14,568 nt of DNA from JBBSVE01 sp038233815 (GTDB lineage Bacteria; Pseudomonadota; Alphaproteobacteria; Rhodobacterales; Rhodobacteraceae). The translations under genes and the position numbers were made by a program. Each line of letters starts with the position of its first letter. Within the stretch, counting starts at the first letter, position 1. Shown piece by piece: positions 8,112 to 14,359 of the stretch. Below the pieces are notes generated by a model. The model saw only the letters and a list, made by a program, of their open reading frames with translations, did not search any database and was not told where the DNA came from. The stretch spans positions 1 to 14,568 of the forward strand of contig JBBSVE010000079.1 of NCBI GenBank assembly GCA_038233815.1, given 5' to 3'.

Positions 8112-8483
8112 ATGTCCTCCGAACTGACCATCCTCACTTACTATACGCTCGTCGTGATCCTCACGATTGTGGCGCGGGGTGTCGTTGCGGCGGTGGTGGC
8201 GATGCTGGGGCGGAAGGCGTGGCCGTGGATCCTGCGCATGGCGGGACGGCTCGACGGGCTGATGCTGGATTCGGTCGTGGCGATGGCGCTTCTGGTTCCG
8301 TCGCTTCTGATTCTGGCGCAGGCCGACAGGCTCGGCGGGTTGAGCCTCGTGGTCGTGCAGATCTTCTTCGGCGCCCGCGTGATCTACACGGCGATCCGCC
8401 TTCTGGGCATACCGTGGATCGGCGTCATTTTCCGGGGACTGGGGTTTCTGGCGCTCGTGGAACTGGCCATGATGGCGTGGTAA
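8112..8483 (+). CDS. MAPEG-like integral membrane protein (divergent)
   Basis: From the ATG at 8112 this is a 123-residue protein with about four membrane helices, roughly residues 4-28, 44-62, 68-88 and 95-120. Size, topology and the third-helix sequence GARVIYTAIRLLGIPW match the MAPEG family (membrane-associated proteins in eicosanoid and glutathione metabolism), and that helix resembles GARVLYIPAYAFGW in the second MAPEG gene downstream. It lacks the typical charged RAxxNxxE motif between helices 1 and 2, where it has RLDGLMLDSVVAM, so glutathione chemistry is doubtful. A TTG at 8070 is an in-frame alternative start. No good Shine-Dalgarno precedes 8112, perhaps because the AT-rich remnant replaced the original leader. 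Bacterial substrates of this family are mostly unknown. Confidence 0.8.
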   Translation: MSSELTILTYYTLVVILTIVARGVVAAVVAMLGRKAWPWILRMAGRLDGLMLDSVVAMALLVPSLLILAQADRLGGLSLVVVQIFFGARVIYTAIRLLGIPWIGVIFRGLGFLALVELAMMAW

Positions 8484-8514
8484 TACCCCACCTCTCAATG
8501 CAAAGGATTAGACC

Positions 8515-8751
8515 ATGCAGATGCTCGCCCGACTGGAGACCGCCGGCTATGCCGCGTGGAAGACGGCGTTCGACGAGCGCGCCGAGGACCGGTCCGGCAT
8601 GACGATGATGCAGATGTGGCACGACGTCGACGATGCGAACCGCGTGCTGATCCTCTTCGACGTCCACGACCGGGCGCGGGCTGCGGGTTGGGTCTCGGCG
8701 CAGTCCGCACTCGGCACCCGCATCGACGCTGCGTATCTGAGGACGGTATGA
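8515..8751 (+). CDS. Small hypothetical protein, possibly an alpha/beta-barrel (cyclase-like) fold
   Basis: The protein has 78 residues, starting MQMLARLETAGYAAWKTAFD and containing a beta-strand-like VLILFDVHD and ARAAGWVSAQSAL. The pattern of a short helix with an aromatic pair (YAAWK), an acidic turn, and two hydrophobic strands resembles small ABM/cyclase-like dimeric barrel proteins, but I cannot name a family with certainty. AAAGGA at 8502-8507 gives a well-spaced ribosome site for the ATG. It sits 31 bases after the first MAPEG gene and its stop overlaps the ATG of the second (ATGA, 8748-8751), so the three genes are probably one translational unit. No signal peptide or membrane segment is seen. 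Confidence 0.8.
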   Translation: MQMLARLETAGYAAWKTAFDERAEDRSGMTMMQMWHDVDDANRVLILFDVHDRARAAGWVSAQSALGTRIDAAYLRTV

Positions 8752-9143
8752 CCCCGGAGCTGACGGTTCTCGCACTCGCAGCACTGCTGCAGGTCGTGCA
8801 GTTCGCGCTGATGGCGGTGCCCGCGAACCTGGAGCTGGGGGCGGGCTACCTCATGTCCGCCCGCGACCGACCGCCGTCGCGCACCATGTCGGAGGGCACG
8901 GGCCGCATGCAGCGCGCCTTCGCCAACCATTTCGAGGGACTGATCCTGTTCACCATCGCCGTGGTGACGGTCACGCTGGGCGGGCAGGCCACCGGCTTCA
9001 CCGCCGGGTGCGCGTGGGTCTTCCTTGGCGCCCGCGTCCTCTACATCCCCGCCTACGCTTTCGGGTGGAGCCCTTGGCGTTCGCTGATCTGGGCGGTAGG
9101 GTTCGCCGCGACCGTGGCGATGATCCTCGCCGCCCTGCTCTGA
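8748..9143 (+). CDS. MAPEG family membrane protein
   Basis: This is a 131-residue integral membrane protein with about four hydrophobic helices, starting MTPELTVLALAALLQVVQFA. It has the family motif between helices 1 and 2, RMQRAFANHFEGLILF, which matches the RAxxNxxE signature of MAPEG proteins. The third helix is WVFLGARVLYIPAYAFGW. MAPEG members include microsomal glutathione transferases, but most bacterial ones have no assigned substrate, so no reaction is claimed. The start overlaps the preceding stop as ATGA, implying coupled translation. It lies 26 bases before lpdA, and MAPEG genes next to lpdA are familiar in this bacterial group from memory. Confidence 0.9.
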   Translation: MTPELTVLALAALLQVVQFALMAVPANLELGAGYLMSARDRPPSRTMSEGTGRMQRAFANHFEGLILFTIAVVTVTLGGQATGFTAGCAWVFLGARVLYIPAYAFGWSPWRSLIWAVGFAATVAMILAALL

Positions 9144-9169
9144 CAGACGCAGCCTAACAGGAGCCTTTC

Positions 9170-10555
9170 ATGGCCAGCTTCGACGTCATCATCATCGGTT
9201 CCGGCCCCGGCGGCTATGTCTGCGCGATCCACTGCGCGCAACTGGGTCTCAAGACCGCCGTGGTCGAGGGGCGTGAGACGCTGGGCGGCACCTGTCTCAA
9301 CGTGGGATGCATTCCGTCCAAGGCGCTGCTCCACGCGACTCACATGCTCCATGAGACGGAGCATAACTTCGCCAAAATGGGCCTTGTGGGGGAGCGTCCG
9401 ACAGTCGACTGGGGGCAGATGCAGACCTACAAGCAGGACACGGTCGAGGCGAACACGAAGGGGGTCGAGTTCCTCTTCAAGAAGAACAAGGTGACGTGGC
9501 TCAAGGGCTGGGGCTCCATCCCCGCGGCGGGACAGGTCCGGGTCGGCGACGAGGTGCACGAGGCCAAACACATCGTGATCGCCAGCGGGTCGGAGCCTGC
9601 GGGCCTCAAAGGCGTCGAGGTGGACGAGAAGGTTGTCGTGACCTCTACCGGCGCGCTGATGCTGGACCGGATCCCCGAAAGCATGGCGGTGATCGGCGCT
9701 GGCGTCATCGGGCTGGAGATGGGGTCGGTCTATGCGCGGCTCGGCACCAAGGTCACGGTGATCGAGTATCTGGACGCCATCACGCCAGGCATGGACAGCG
9801 AGATCGCGAAGGCGTTCCAGAAGATCCTCGTGAAGCAGGGGATGACCTTCGTGCTCGGTGCGGCAGTGCAGAGCGTGACCGTGGGGGAGGGCAAGGCCTC
9901 GGTGGACTACCGGCTGCGCAAGGACGACAGCGCGCAGAGCCTTGACGTGGACTGCGTGCTTCTCGCCACCGGACGGCGGCCCTTTACCGAAGGTCTGGGG
10001 CTGGAGGCGCTCGGCGTCGCGATGGAGGATCGGGGCCAGATCGCGACGACGCAGTTCGAGACGTCGGTGAAGGGCGTTTATGCCATCGGCGATGCGATCA
10101 CGGGTCCGATGCTCGCCCACAAGGCGGAGGACGAGGGCATGGCGCTGGCCGAGATCCTCGCCGGCAAGTCCGGTCATGTGAATTATGGCGTGATCCCCGG
10201 CGTGATCTACACCACCCCCGAGGTGGCGAGCGTCGGGCAGACCGAGGAGCAGCTGAAGGAGGCGGGGCACGCCTACCGCGTCGGCAAGTTTCCCTTCATG
10301 GGCAATGCCCGTGCGAAGGCGGTTTTCCAGGGCGAGGGATTCGTGAAGCTTCTGGTCGACAAGGAAACGGACCGGATCCTCGGCTGCCACATCATCGGAC
10401 CGATGGCGGGCGATCTGATCCACGAAGTCTGCGTCGCGATGGAGTTCGGCGCCTCGGCGGAAGATCTGGCGCTGACCTGCCATGCGCATCCGACCTTCTC
10501 GGAGGCCGTTCGCGAGGCGGCGCTGGCCTGCGGCGCGGGCGCGATCCACGCCTGA
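9170..10555 (+). CDS. lpdA: Dihydrolipoyl dehydrogenase (E3)
   Basis: This flavoprotein reoxidises dihydrolipoyl groups of 2-oxo acid dehydrogenase complexes with NAD+. It has 461 residues. The FAD-binding motif IIIGSGPGGYVCAI lies at 7-20. The redox-active disulfide is in GGTCLNVGCIPSK, Cys42 and Cys47. The NAD-binding motif is IGAGVIGLEMGSVYARLG, and the second FAD motif is ATGRRPFTEGLG followed by GVYAIGDAI. The C-terminal interface has HAHPTFSEAVREA with the catalytic His440/Glu445 pair. ACAGGAG at 9157-9163 is a good ribosome site. Being last in the sucA-sucB unit, it most likely serves the 2-oxoglutarate complex. A hairpin starting at the stop codon ends the unit. Confidence 0.97.
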   Translation: MASFDVIIIGSGPGGYVCAIHCAQLGLKTAVVEGRETLGGTCLNVGCIPSKALLHATHMLHETEHNFAKMGLVGERPTVDWGQMQTYKQDTVEANTKGVEFLFKKNKVTWLKGWGSIPAAGQVRVGDEVHEAKHIVIASGSEPAGLKGVEVDEKVVVTSTGALMLDRIPESMAVIGAGVIGLEMGSVYARLGTKVTVIEYLDAITPGMDSEIAKAFQKILVKQGMTFVLGAAVQSVTVGEGKASVDYRLRKDDSAQSLDVDCVLLATGRRPFTEGLGLEALGVAMEDRGQIATTQFETSVKGVYAIGDAITGPMLAHKAEDEGMALAEILAGKSGHVNYGVIPGVIYTTPEVASVGQTEEQLKEAGHAYRVGKFPFMGNARAKAVFQGEGFVKLLVDKETDRILGCHIIGPMAGDLIHEVCVAMEFGASAEDLALTCHAHPTFSEAVREAALACGAGAIHA

Positions 10556-10597
10556 TCGCGCGCCCCCGATAGGGGTGGCGCGCGATCGGCGGCTTTC
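10554..10597 (+). terminator. Hairpin terminator at the end of lpdA
   Basis: GATCGCGCGC at 10554-10563 pairs perfectly with GCGCGCGATC at 10578-10587. Inside, CCCC (10564-10567) pairs with GGGG (10572-10575) around a GATA loop, leaving a two-base TG bulge, for about 14 base pairs in all. The following bases contain only a short CTTTCT run (10593-10598), so termination may be partial or may mainly protect the 3' end. The stem begins in the lpdA TGA. Confidence 0.65.
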
Positions 10598-10648
10598 TGC
10601 GTATCCGCACTGATGTTCCCCGATGTTCCCTGCGACGGTCAGGATCTG

Positions 10649-10677
10649 TTGACGAATGACCCGCTACGGTCGATCTG
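10649..10677 (+). promoter_or_regulatory. Possible promoter for the small-protein/helicase unit
   Basis: TTGACG at 10649-10654 is a good -35 candidate just after the lpdA terminator and before the gene at 10727. At 17 bases spacing the -10 position reads GATCTG (10672-10677), a poor match. A promoter is expected here from the layout, but the -10 is weak, so this is only a candidate. Confidence 0.22.
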
Positions 10678-10726
10678 ATCGCGAATCGCCGAAATATCAG
10701 GTGCGCCCGAAAGTGGCCGGAGGCCC

Positions 10727-10903
10727 ATGACCAACTGCTGGATTCTGGAAGTGCTGGTGGACATGCAGCATTACGCAAGACGAAACGATCTTCCCAAGCT
10801 TGCCGCACAGCTGGAGGATACGCTGGAAAAGGCGCAGGCGGAAATTACGGCGAGGGCGTCCAAGACGGCGCGTTCGGGCGAAGACGCGCGTCCCTCGCAA
10901 TGA
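10727..10903 (+). CDS. Small protein of 58 residues, unknown function
   Basis: The translation MTNCWILEVLVDMQHYARRN continues DLPKLAAQLEDTLEKAQAEI and ends in a charged, Ala/Arg/Ser-rich tail with stop TGA at 10901-10903. GGAGG at 10719-10723 lies three bases from the ATG, supporting real translation. The body looks like two amphipathic helices, the second with coiled-coil potential; there is no signal peptide or membrane segment. I recall similar short proteins with this opening in Rhodobacterales, but no function is known to me. It lies 39 bases before the helicase-like gene and probably shares its transcript. It falls below the length cutoffs often used for gene calling. Confidence 0.8.
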   Translation: MTNCWILEVLVDMQHYARRNDLPKLAAQLEDTLEKAQAEITARASKTARSGEDARPSQ

Positions 10904-10942
10904 TCGGCCTGGTGGCGCTGGTCAGGTGCGGGGCGGCCCGCT

Positions 10943-12484
10943 ATGGTCGCGCCGATGTCCCTGCCCGTGCTCACCTTTTCCGACGATCAGGCGCTGGCCT
11001 GGGACCGGCTGACCCGGCAGATGCAGGGCATGGGGATCGACATCGCCAACGGCACGCTCGGCCCCGCGGCGGAGGGGAGCGCGTCGGTGCTGGCGGTGAT
11101 CGGCAAGGCCGGGTCGGGCAAGACGATGCTTCTGGCCGCGCTCTGGCGGGCGATGGTCGCGGCGGGGGTCGACATCGTGTCGGGCGACTACGAGAGCAGA
11201 CGCCGCCGCGACCGGCGCACGTTGGCGATCCTTGCGCCTACCAACAAGGCGGCCTCGGTCCTGCGCCTGCGCGGCGTGCCGGCGACGACGATCCACCGCA
11301 TCCTCTACACCCCGCTCTACGATCCCCAGTATGAAAAGATCGCGGAGTGGCTGGCCGGTAATGGCACCCGCCCGGTGGTGGAGGGGTTCAGCGAACTGGC
11401 ACTCGACCGGGCGCGGGCCTTCTACGACAACCTGCCCTCGATCCCCGGCGCATTGGCCGCGGCGGGGCTGAAGGGCAGCGACTTCATCAAGGGCTGGAAA
11501 CGGCGGGAGGAGCCGCTGGACGTGGGCTTCGTGGACGAATCCTCGATGCTCGACCAGCGCCAGTTCGATGATCTGCGGGAGATTTTTCCGACGCTGGTGC
11601 TGTTCGGAGATCCCGCGCAGTTGGCACCCGTCGGCCAGTCCGGCGAGATGGTGTTCGACGGGCTGGGCGAGAGCCGGCGCCTGACGCTCAGCCGTGTGCA
11701 CCGGCAGGCGGAGGACAACCCGATCCTCGATCTGGCCCATGCGCTGGCCGATCCCGACCTCACCTTCGACCGGTTCGAGCGGATGGTGGAGGAGGCGGCG
11801 GCGCGAGACGACCGGGTGGTGCTGGCCGAGCGGGTGGACAGCGACCTCATGGCGCGCTCCCCGGTGCTGGTCTGGCGCAATGCGACGCGGATCCGGCTCA
11901 TCACCGCATTCCGGTCGGTCCACGGCGCGCCGGAGTTCGAACTGGTGCCCGGCGAGCCGCTGATCTGCGACGGGGTGGAGCTGCCGCTGAAGCATCGCAA
12001 GAAGCGGATCGATCTGGAGGCGCGGGGCCTCATCAAGGGCGCGCAGGTGATCTACCTCGGCCCCGGAAACCGGGACGGCTTTGCGCGCCTGCATGTGGTG
12101 GGCGCGGAGGAGCCGCAGGTGTCCGCCGCGAGCATCATCAAGATCGAGAAGCCCGGCGAGGAGGAGCCGTTCATCCCCTCGGCGGCGCGGATGGGGGCCA
12201 CGTTCCTCCACGGGGCCGCGGTCACGATCCACAAGGCGCAGGGTTCGCAATGGGAGGCGGTGCAGGTCTTTGCGCCCGATCTTTTTGCCGCGGCACAATC
12301 GGGGCGGGCGGAGGCGGGGATGCCGCTCTGGAAGCGGCTCGCCTATGTCGCGATCACCCGCGCACAGGAACGGCTCTACTGGGTCGTGCGCAACCGGCTT
12401 GCGCGGCCTGCAACGGCGCTGGGGGTCGAGGATCTGGCGCGCCGCCCCGCGACGCTGGAGCTGGCGAAGGGGGCGGAGGACTAG
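10943..12484 (+). CDS. RecD-like / UvrD-type superfamily 1 ATP-dependent DNA helicase
   Basis: The protein has 513 residues with the SF1 helicase set in order. Walker A is IGKAGSGKTM (53-62), motif Ia TNKAA (100-104), Walker B FVDESSM (196-202), motif III FGDPAQLAPVG (221-231) and motif IV SRVHRQ (250-255). The C-terminal UvrD_C_2-type motifs are TIHKAQGSQWE (428-438) and VAITRAQERLYW (469-480). This matches the RecD-like AAA_30 plus UvrD_C_2 architecture, including phage Dda-like helicases. The likely role is ATP-driven DNA unwinding in repair or recombination; the partners are unknown. It is not full RecD, which is longer and carries an extra N-terminal domain. The ATG at 10943 has a G-rich AGGTGCGGGG upstream; ATG at 10955 (residue 5, MSLPVLTFSDD) is a credible alternative. 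The preceding small gene is probably co-transcribed. Confidence 0.9.
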   Translation: MVAPMSLPVLTFSDDQALAWDRLTRQMQGMGIDIANGTLGPAAEGSASVLAVIGKAGSGKTMLLAALWRAMVAAGVDIVSGDYESRRRRDRRTLAILAPTNKAASVLRLRGVPATTIHRILYTPLYDPQYEKIAEWLAGNGTRPVVEGFSELALDRARAFYDNLPSIPGALAAAGLKGSDFIKGWKRREEPLDVGFVDESSMLDQRQFDDLREIFPTLVLFGDPAQLAPVGQSGEMVFDGLGESRRLTLSRVHRQAEDNPILDLAHALADPDLTFDRFERMVEEAAARDDRVVLAERVDSDLMARSPVLVWRNATRIRLITAFRSVHGAPEFELVPGEPLICDGVELPLKHRKKRIDLEARGLIKGAQVIYLGPGNRDGFARLHVVGAEEPQVSAASIIKIEKPGEEEPFIPSAARMGATFLHGAAVTIHKAQGSQWEAVQVFAPDLFAAAQSGRAEAGMPLWKRLAYVAITRAQERLYWVVRNRLARPATALGVEDLARRPATLELAKGAED

Positions 12485-12545
12485 GGCTTTCCCGCGCGCG
12501 CATCGCCCTCTATCAAGGGGGTTGGGTCCGGCAAGGGAGAGTGCG

Positions 12546-12782
12546 ATGATCTGCGTTTTCGTCCAGTTCCGTTGCGTGCCGGGCCAGACCTATGCCGTTG
12601 CCGACGCGATCTATGACCGCGAGGTGGTGTCGGAGCTGTTCTCGACCTCCGGCGAATACGACCTGATCGCGAAGGTTTATATCCCGGAGGAGGAGGATGT
12701 GGGCCATTACCTTTCCGGGCGGCTGTTCGATATTCCAGGCATCGTGCGGACCCTGACCACGATGACCTTCAAGGCGTTCTGA
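12546..12782 (+). CDS. Stand-alone Lrp/AsnC ligand-binding (RAM) domain protein
   Basis: The 78 residues MICVFVQFRCVPGQTYAVAD through SGEYDLIAKVYIPEEEDVGH to RTLTTMTFKAF match the C-terminal regulatory domain of Lrp/AsnC proteins: beta-alpha-beta-beta-alpha-beta with the GxYDL signature. The DNA-binding helix-turn-helix that normally precedes it is absent, and no coding for one lies directly upstream, so it is a single-domain family member and not a truncation. Such proteins form dimeric or larger rings and may bind amino acids or modulate full-length Lrp partners; the ligand is not evident. AAGGGAGAG at 12533-12541 supports the ATG. It lies 61 bases after the helicase gene and converges on pyrD with only 11 bases between the stop codons. 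Confidence 0.88.
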   Translation: MICVFVQFRCVPGQTYAVADAIYDREVVSELFSTSGEYDLIAKVYIPEEEDVGHYLSGRLFDIPGIVRTLTTMTFKAF

Positions 12783-12798
12783 CTGCCTCCAGGTCAGA
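12778..12798. terminator. Short hairpin between convergent genes
   Basis: TCTGAC at 12778-12783 and GTCAGA at 12793-12798 can pair around a 9-base loop, and the arms include both stop codons. The stem is only six pairs with no U-run on either side, so it is a weak candidate for a bidirectional terminator. Confidence 0.25.
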
Positions 12799-13852
12799 GC
12801 CAGTCGCCCCGCGCCGTGCCCACCGCCTCCGTCACGCAAGCATGGTCGTCGCGCGCAAGCAGCCGGTCGAGGCCCGTCGCGATATCGGACACGAGGGACA
12901 GGCCGCCATAGACCATGGCGGTGTAGATCTGCACCGCCGATGCCCCCGCGCGGATCTTGGCATAGGCCTCCTCCGCCGAGGAGACGCCGCCGACGCCGAT
13001 CAGCGGCATCGCCCCCGCCGTCAGGTGTGAAAGCTGCGCCAGAACGCGGGTAGACTTTTCAAACAATGGCGCGCCAGACAGCCCGCCCGCCTCCCCGCGA
13101 CTGGCGCTCCTCAGGCCCGCGCGATCCAGGGTGGTGTTGGTGGCGATGATCGCCTGAACCCCGCAGGTCATGGCGACCTCCGCCACCTCGGCCAATTCGC
13201 CCGCGACCAGATCCGGCGCGATCTTCAGAAACACCGGGACCGGCCTCGCCAACGCATCCCTTGCCGCCATCACTCCACCGAGGAGTGCCGTCAGGGCCGC
13301 ACGCCCTTGCAGATCCCGCAGCCGCTCGGTGTTGGGCGAGGACACGTTGACGGTCGCGAAATCCACATGCGGGCCGCAGCGGGCGAGCACTTGCGCAAAA
13401 TCGGCGGCACGGTCCTCCGACGCCTTGTTGGCGCCGAGGTTCAGACCGACCGGGATGCCATGTGGGCGCGCGTCCAGACGCCGGGCCAGCGCCTCCATCC
13501 CGTCATTGTTGAAGCCGAAGCGATTGATCGCGGCGCGGTCCTCGGTCAGGCGGAAGAGGCGTGGGCGGGGGTTCCCCTCCTGCGGCAGGGGGGTGGCGGC
13601 GCCGACCTCCAGAAAGCCGAACCCCGCGCGCATCAGGGGGGCCAGCGCCACCGCGTTCTTGTCGTAGCCCGCCGCAAGACCCACCGGGTTCGGCAGCGCC
13701 ATCCCCGCCAGCGCAAGCGCCAGCCGGGGCGACGTGACCGGCCCCGGCGTCGGCGCCAGCCCGGCCCGCAACGCGAGGATCGACAGCCCGTGTGCGCGTT
13801 CCGGGTCGGTCCGGTGCAGCAAGGCCAGCGCCGCGCGTTCGGCCAGCCTCAC
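12794..13852 (-). CDS. pyrD: Dihydroorotate dehydrogenase (quinone), class 2
   Basis: This FMN enzyme oxidises dihydroorotate to orotate in pyrimidine synthesis and passes electrons to membrane quinone. From the GTG at 13852 it has 352 residues, normal for class 2. The N-terminal membrane-associating helices (RLAERAALALLHRTDPERAH) are followed by NPVGLAAGYDKN (55-66), GFLEVGAATP (79-88) and INRFGFNNDG (109-118). NVSSPNTERLRDLQ (169-182) contains the expected class 2 catalytic serine, Ser172. Later come the FMN phosphate-binding sequences IGVGGVSS and VQIYTAMVYGG. Class 1 enzymes have Cys at the catalytic position and lack the N-terminal helices. The frame is open further upstream, but the GTG overlaps the DUF952 stop as GTGA and gives the family-typical N-terminus, so I prefer it. 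Confidence 0.95.
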   Translation of the reverse strand: MRLAERAALALLHRTDPERAHGLSILALRAGLAPTPGPVTSPRLALALAGMALPNPVGLAAGYDKNAVALAPLMRAGFGFLEVGAATPLPQEGNPRPRLFRLTEDRAAINRFGFNNDGMEALARRLDARPHGIPVGLNLGANKASEDRAADFAQVLARCGPHVDFATVNVSSPNTERLRDLQGRAALTALLGGVMAARDALARPVPVFLKIAPDLVAGELAEVAEVAMTCGVQAIIATNTTLDRAGLRSASRGEAGGLSGAPLFEKSTRVLAQLSHLTAGAMPLIGVGGVSSAEEAYAKIRAGASAVQIYTAMVYGGLSLVSDIATGLDRLLARDDHACVTEAVGTARGDWL

Positions 13853-14205
13853 CGCGGGGCGCCGGCGAACATGTGGCCTTCGGGAAAGATGTGGCCCGAC
13901 GCGCCGAGCGGCAGCGACTTGTCCCAGATCACGTCGGCCGAGGTGAGCGCGCGGTAGAGATGCGGAAACAGCGCGCCACCGCGCGAGGCCTCCCACTTCA
14001 GCGCGGGGCCGAGACGCTCCGCCTCTGCCGCGACGAGGACGAGGTCGCTCTCATGCGCGAAATGTTTCGCCGCCGTTCCCGCGACCTGCGCCGCCGTGGA
14101 GAAATGGATATAGCCGTCGGCGCGGTCGACCGGCGCGCCCGCCGTCGTGCCTGCGTCGCGAAAGGCGTTCCATTCGGCCCGGCGGAGGATCTTGAAGATA
14201 AGCAT
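13849..14205 (-). CDS. DUF952 family protein
   Basis: The protein has 118 residues starting MLIFKILRRAEWNAFRDAGT, with the family's hallmark DGYIHFSTAAQVAGTAAKHF and KWEASRGGALFPHLYRAL. DUF952 proteins are small cytoplasmic proteins of unknown biochemical role, structurally likened to ADP-ribosyltransferase-like folds; no reaction is claimed here. The ATG at 14205 matches the usual N-terminus; an in-frame GTG at 14220 is possible. No strong Shine-Dalgarno is seen. Its stop TGA overlaps the pyrD GTG by four bases, so pyrD translation is probably coupled to it. The insertion-sequence end about 100 bases upstream may have altered its promoter. Confidence 0.9.
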   Translation of the reverse strand: MLIFKILRRAEWNAFRDAGTTAGAPVDRADGYIHFSTAAQVAGTAAKHFAHESDLVLVAAEAERLGPALKWEASRGGALFPHLYRALTSADVIWDKSLPLGASGHIFPEGHMFAGAPR

Positions 14206-14305
14206 TCCGGGGTCATGCACGCTGGCCCTGTGCCGGTCAATGGGGTGCAGGCTTTGACAAGGACCGGCACCGCGCACGGTGATTGTGGGGAAGACGGGAG
14301 CGCCC
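14206..14305 (-). promoter_or_regulatory. Leader of the DUF952-pyrD unit
   Basis: This 100-base stretch between the DUF952 start and the insertion-sequence end must hold the native promoter if one survives. On the minus strand TTGTCA and TTGACC hexamers occur, but neither has a credible -10 at proper spacing. Nothing firmer is visible. Confidence 0.25.
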
Positions 14306-14359
14306 GGCTCTGTTGCACAAAGCTTGTGATACCCGAGGTTCCCCTTTCCCCGGATGGGT

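Noticed and set aside
9053..10549. A 498-codon minus-strand open frame opposite lpdA
   Set aside because: It mirrors the codon pattern of lpdA, which is fully supported by flavin, disulfide and His/Glu motifs; no independent start signal or family was seen.
10922..12298. A 458-codon minus-strand open frame opposite the helicase gene
   Set aside because: All helicase motifs lie on the + strand, and this frame has no recognisable features.
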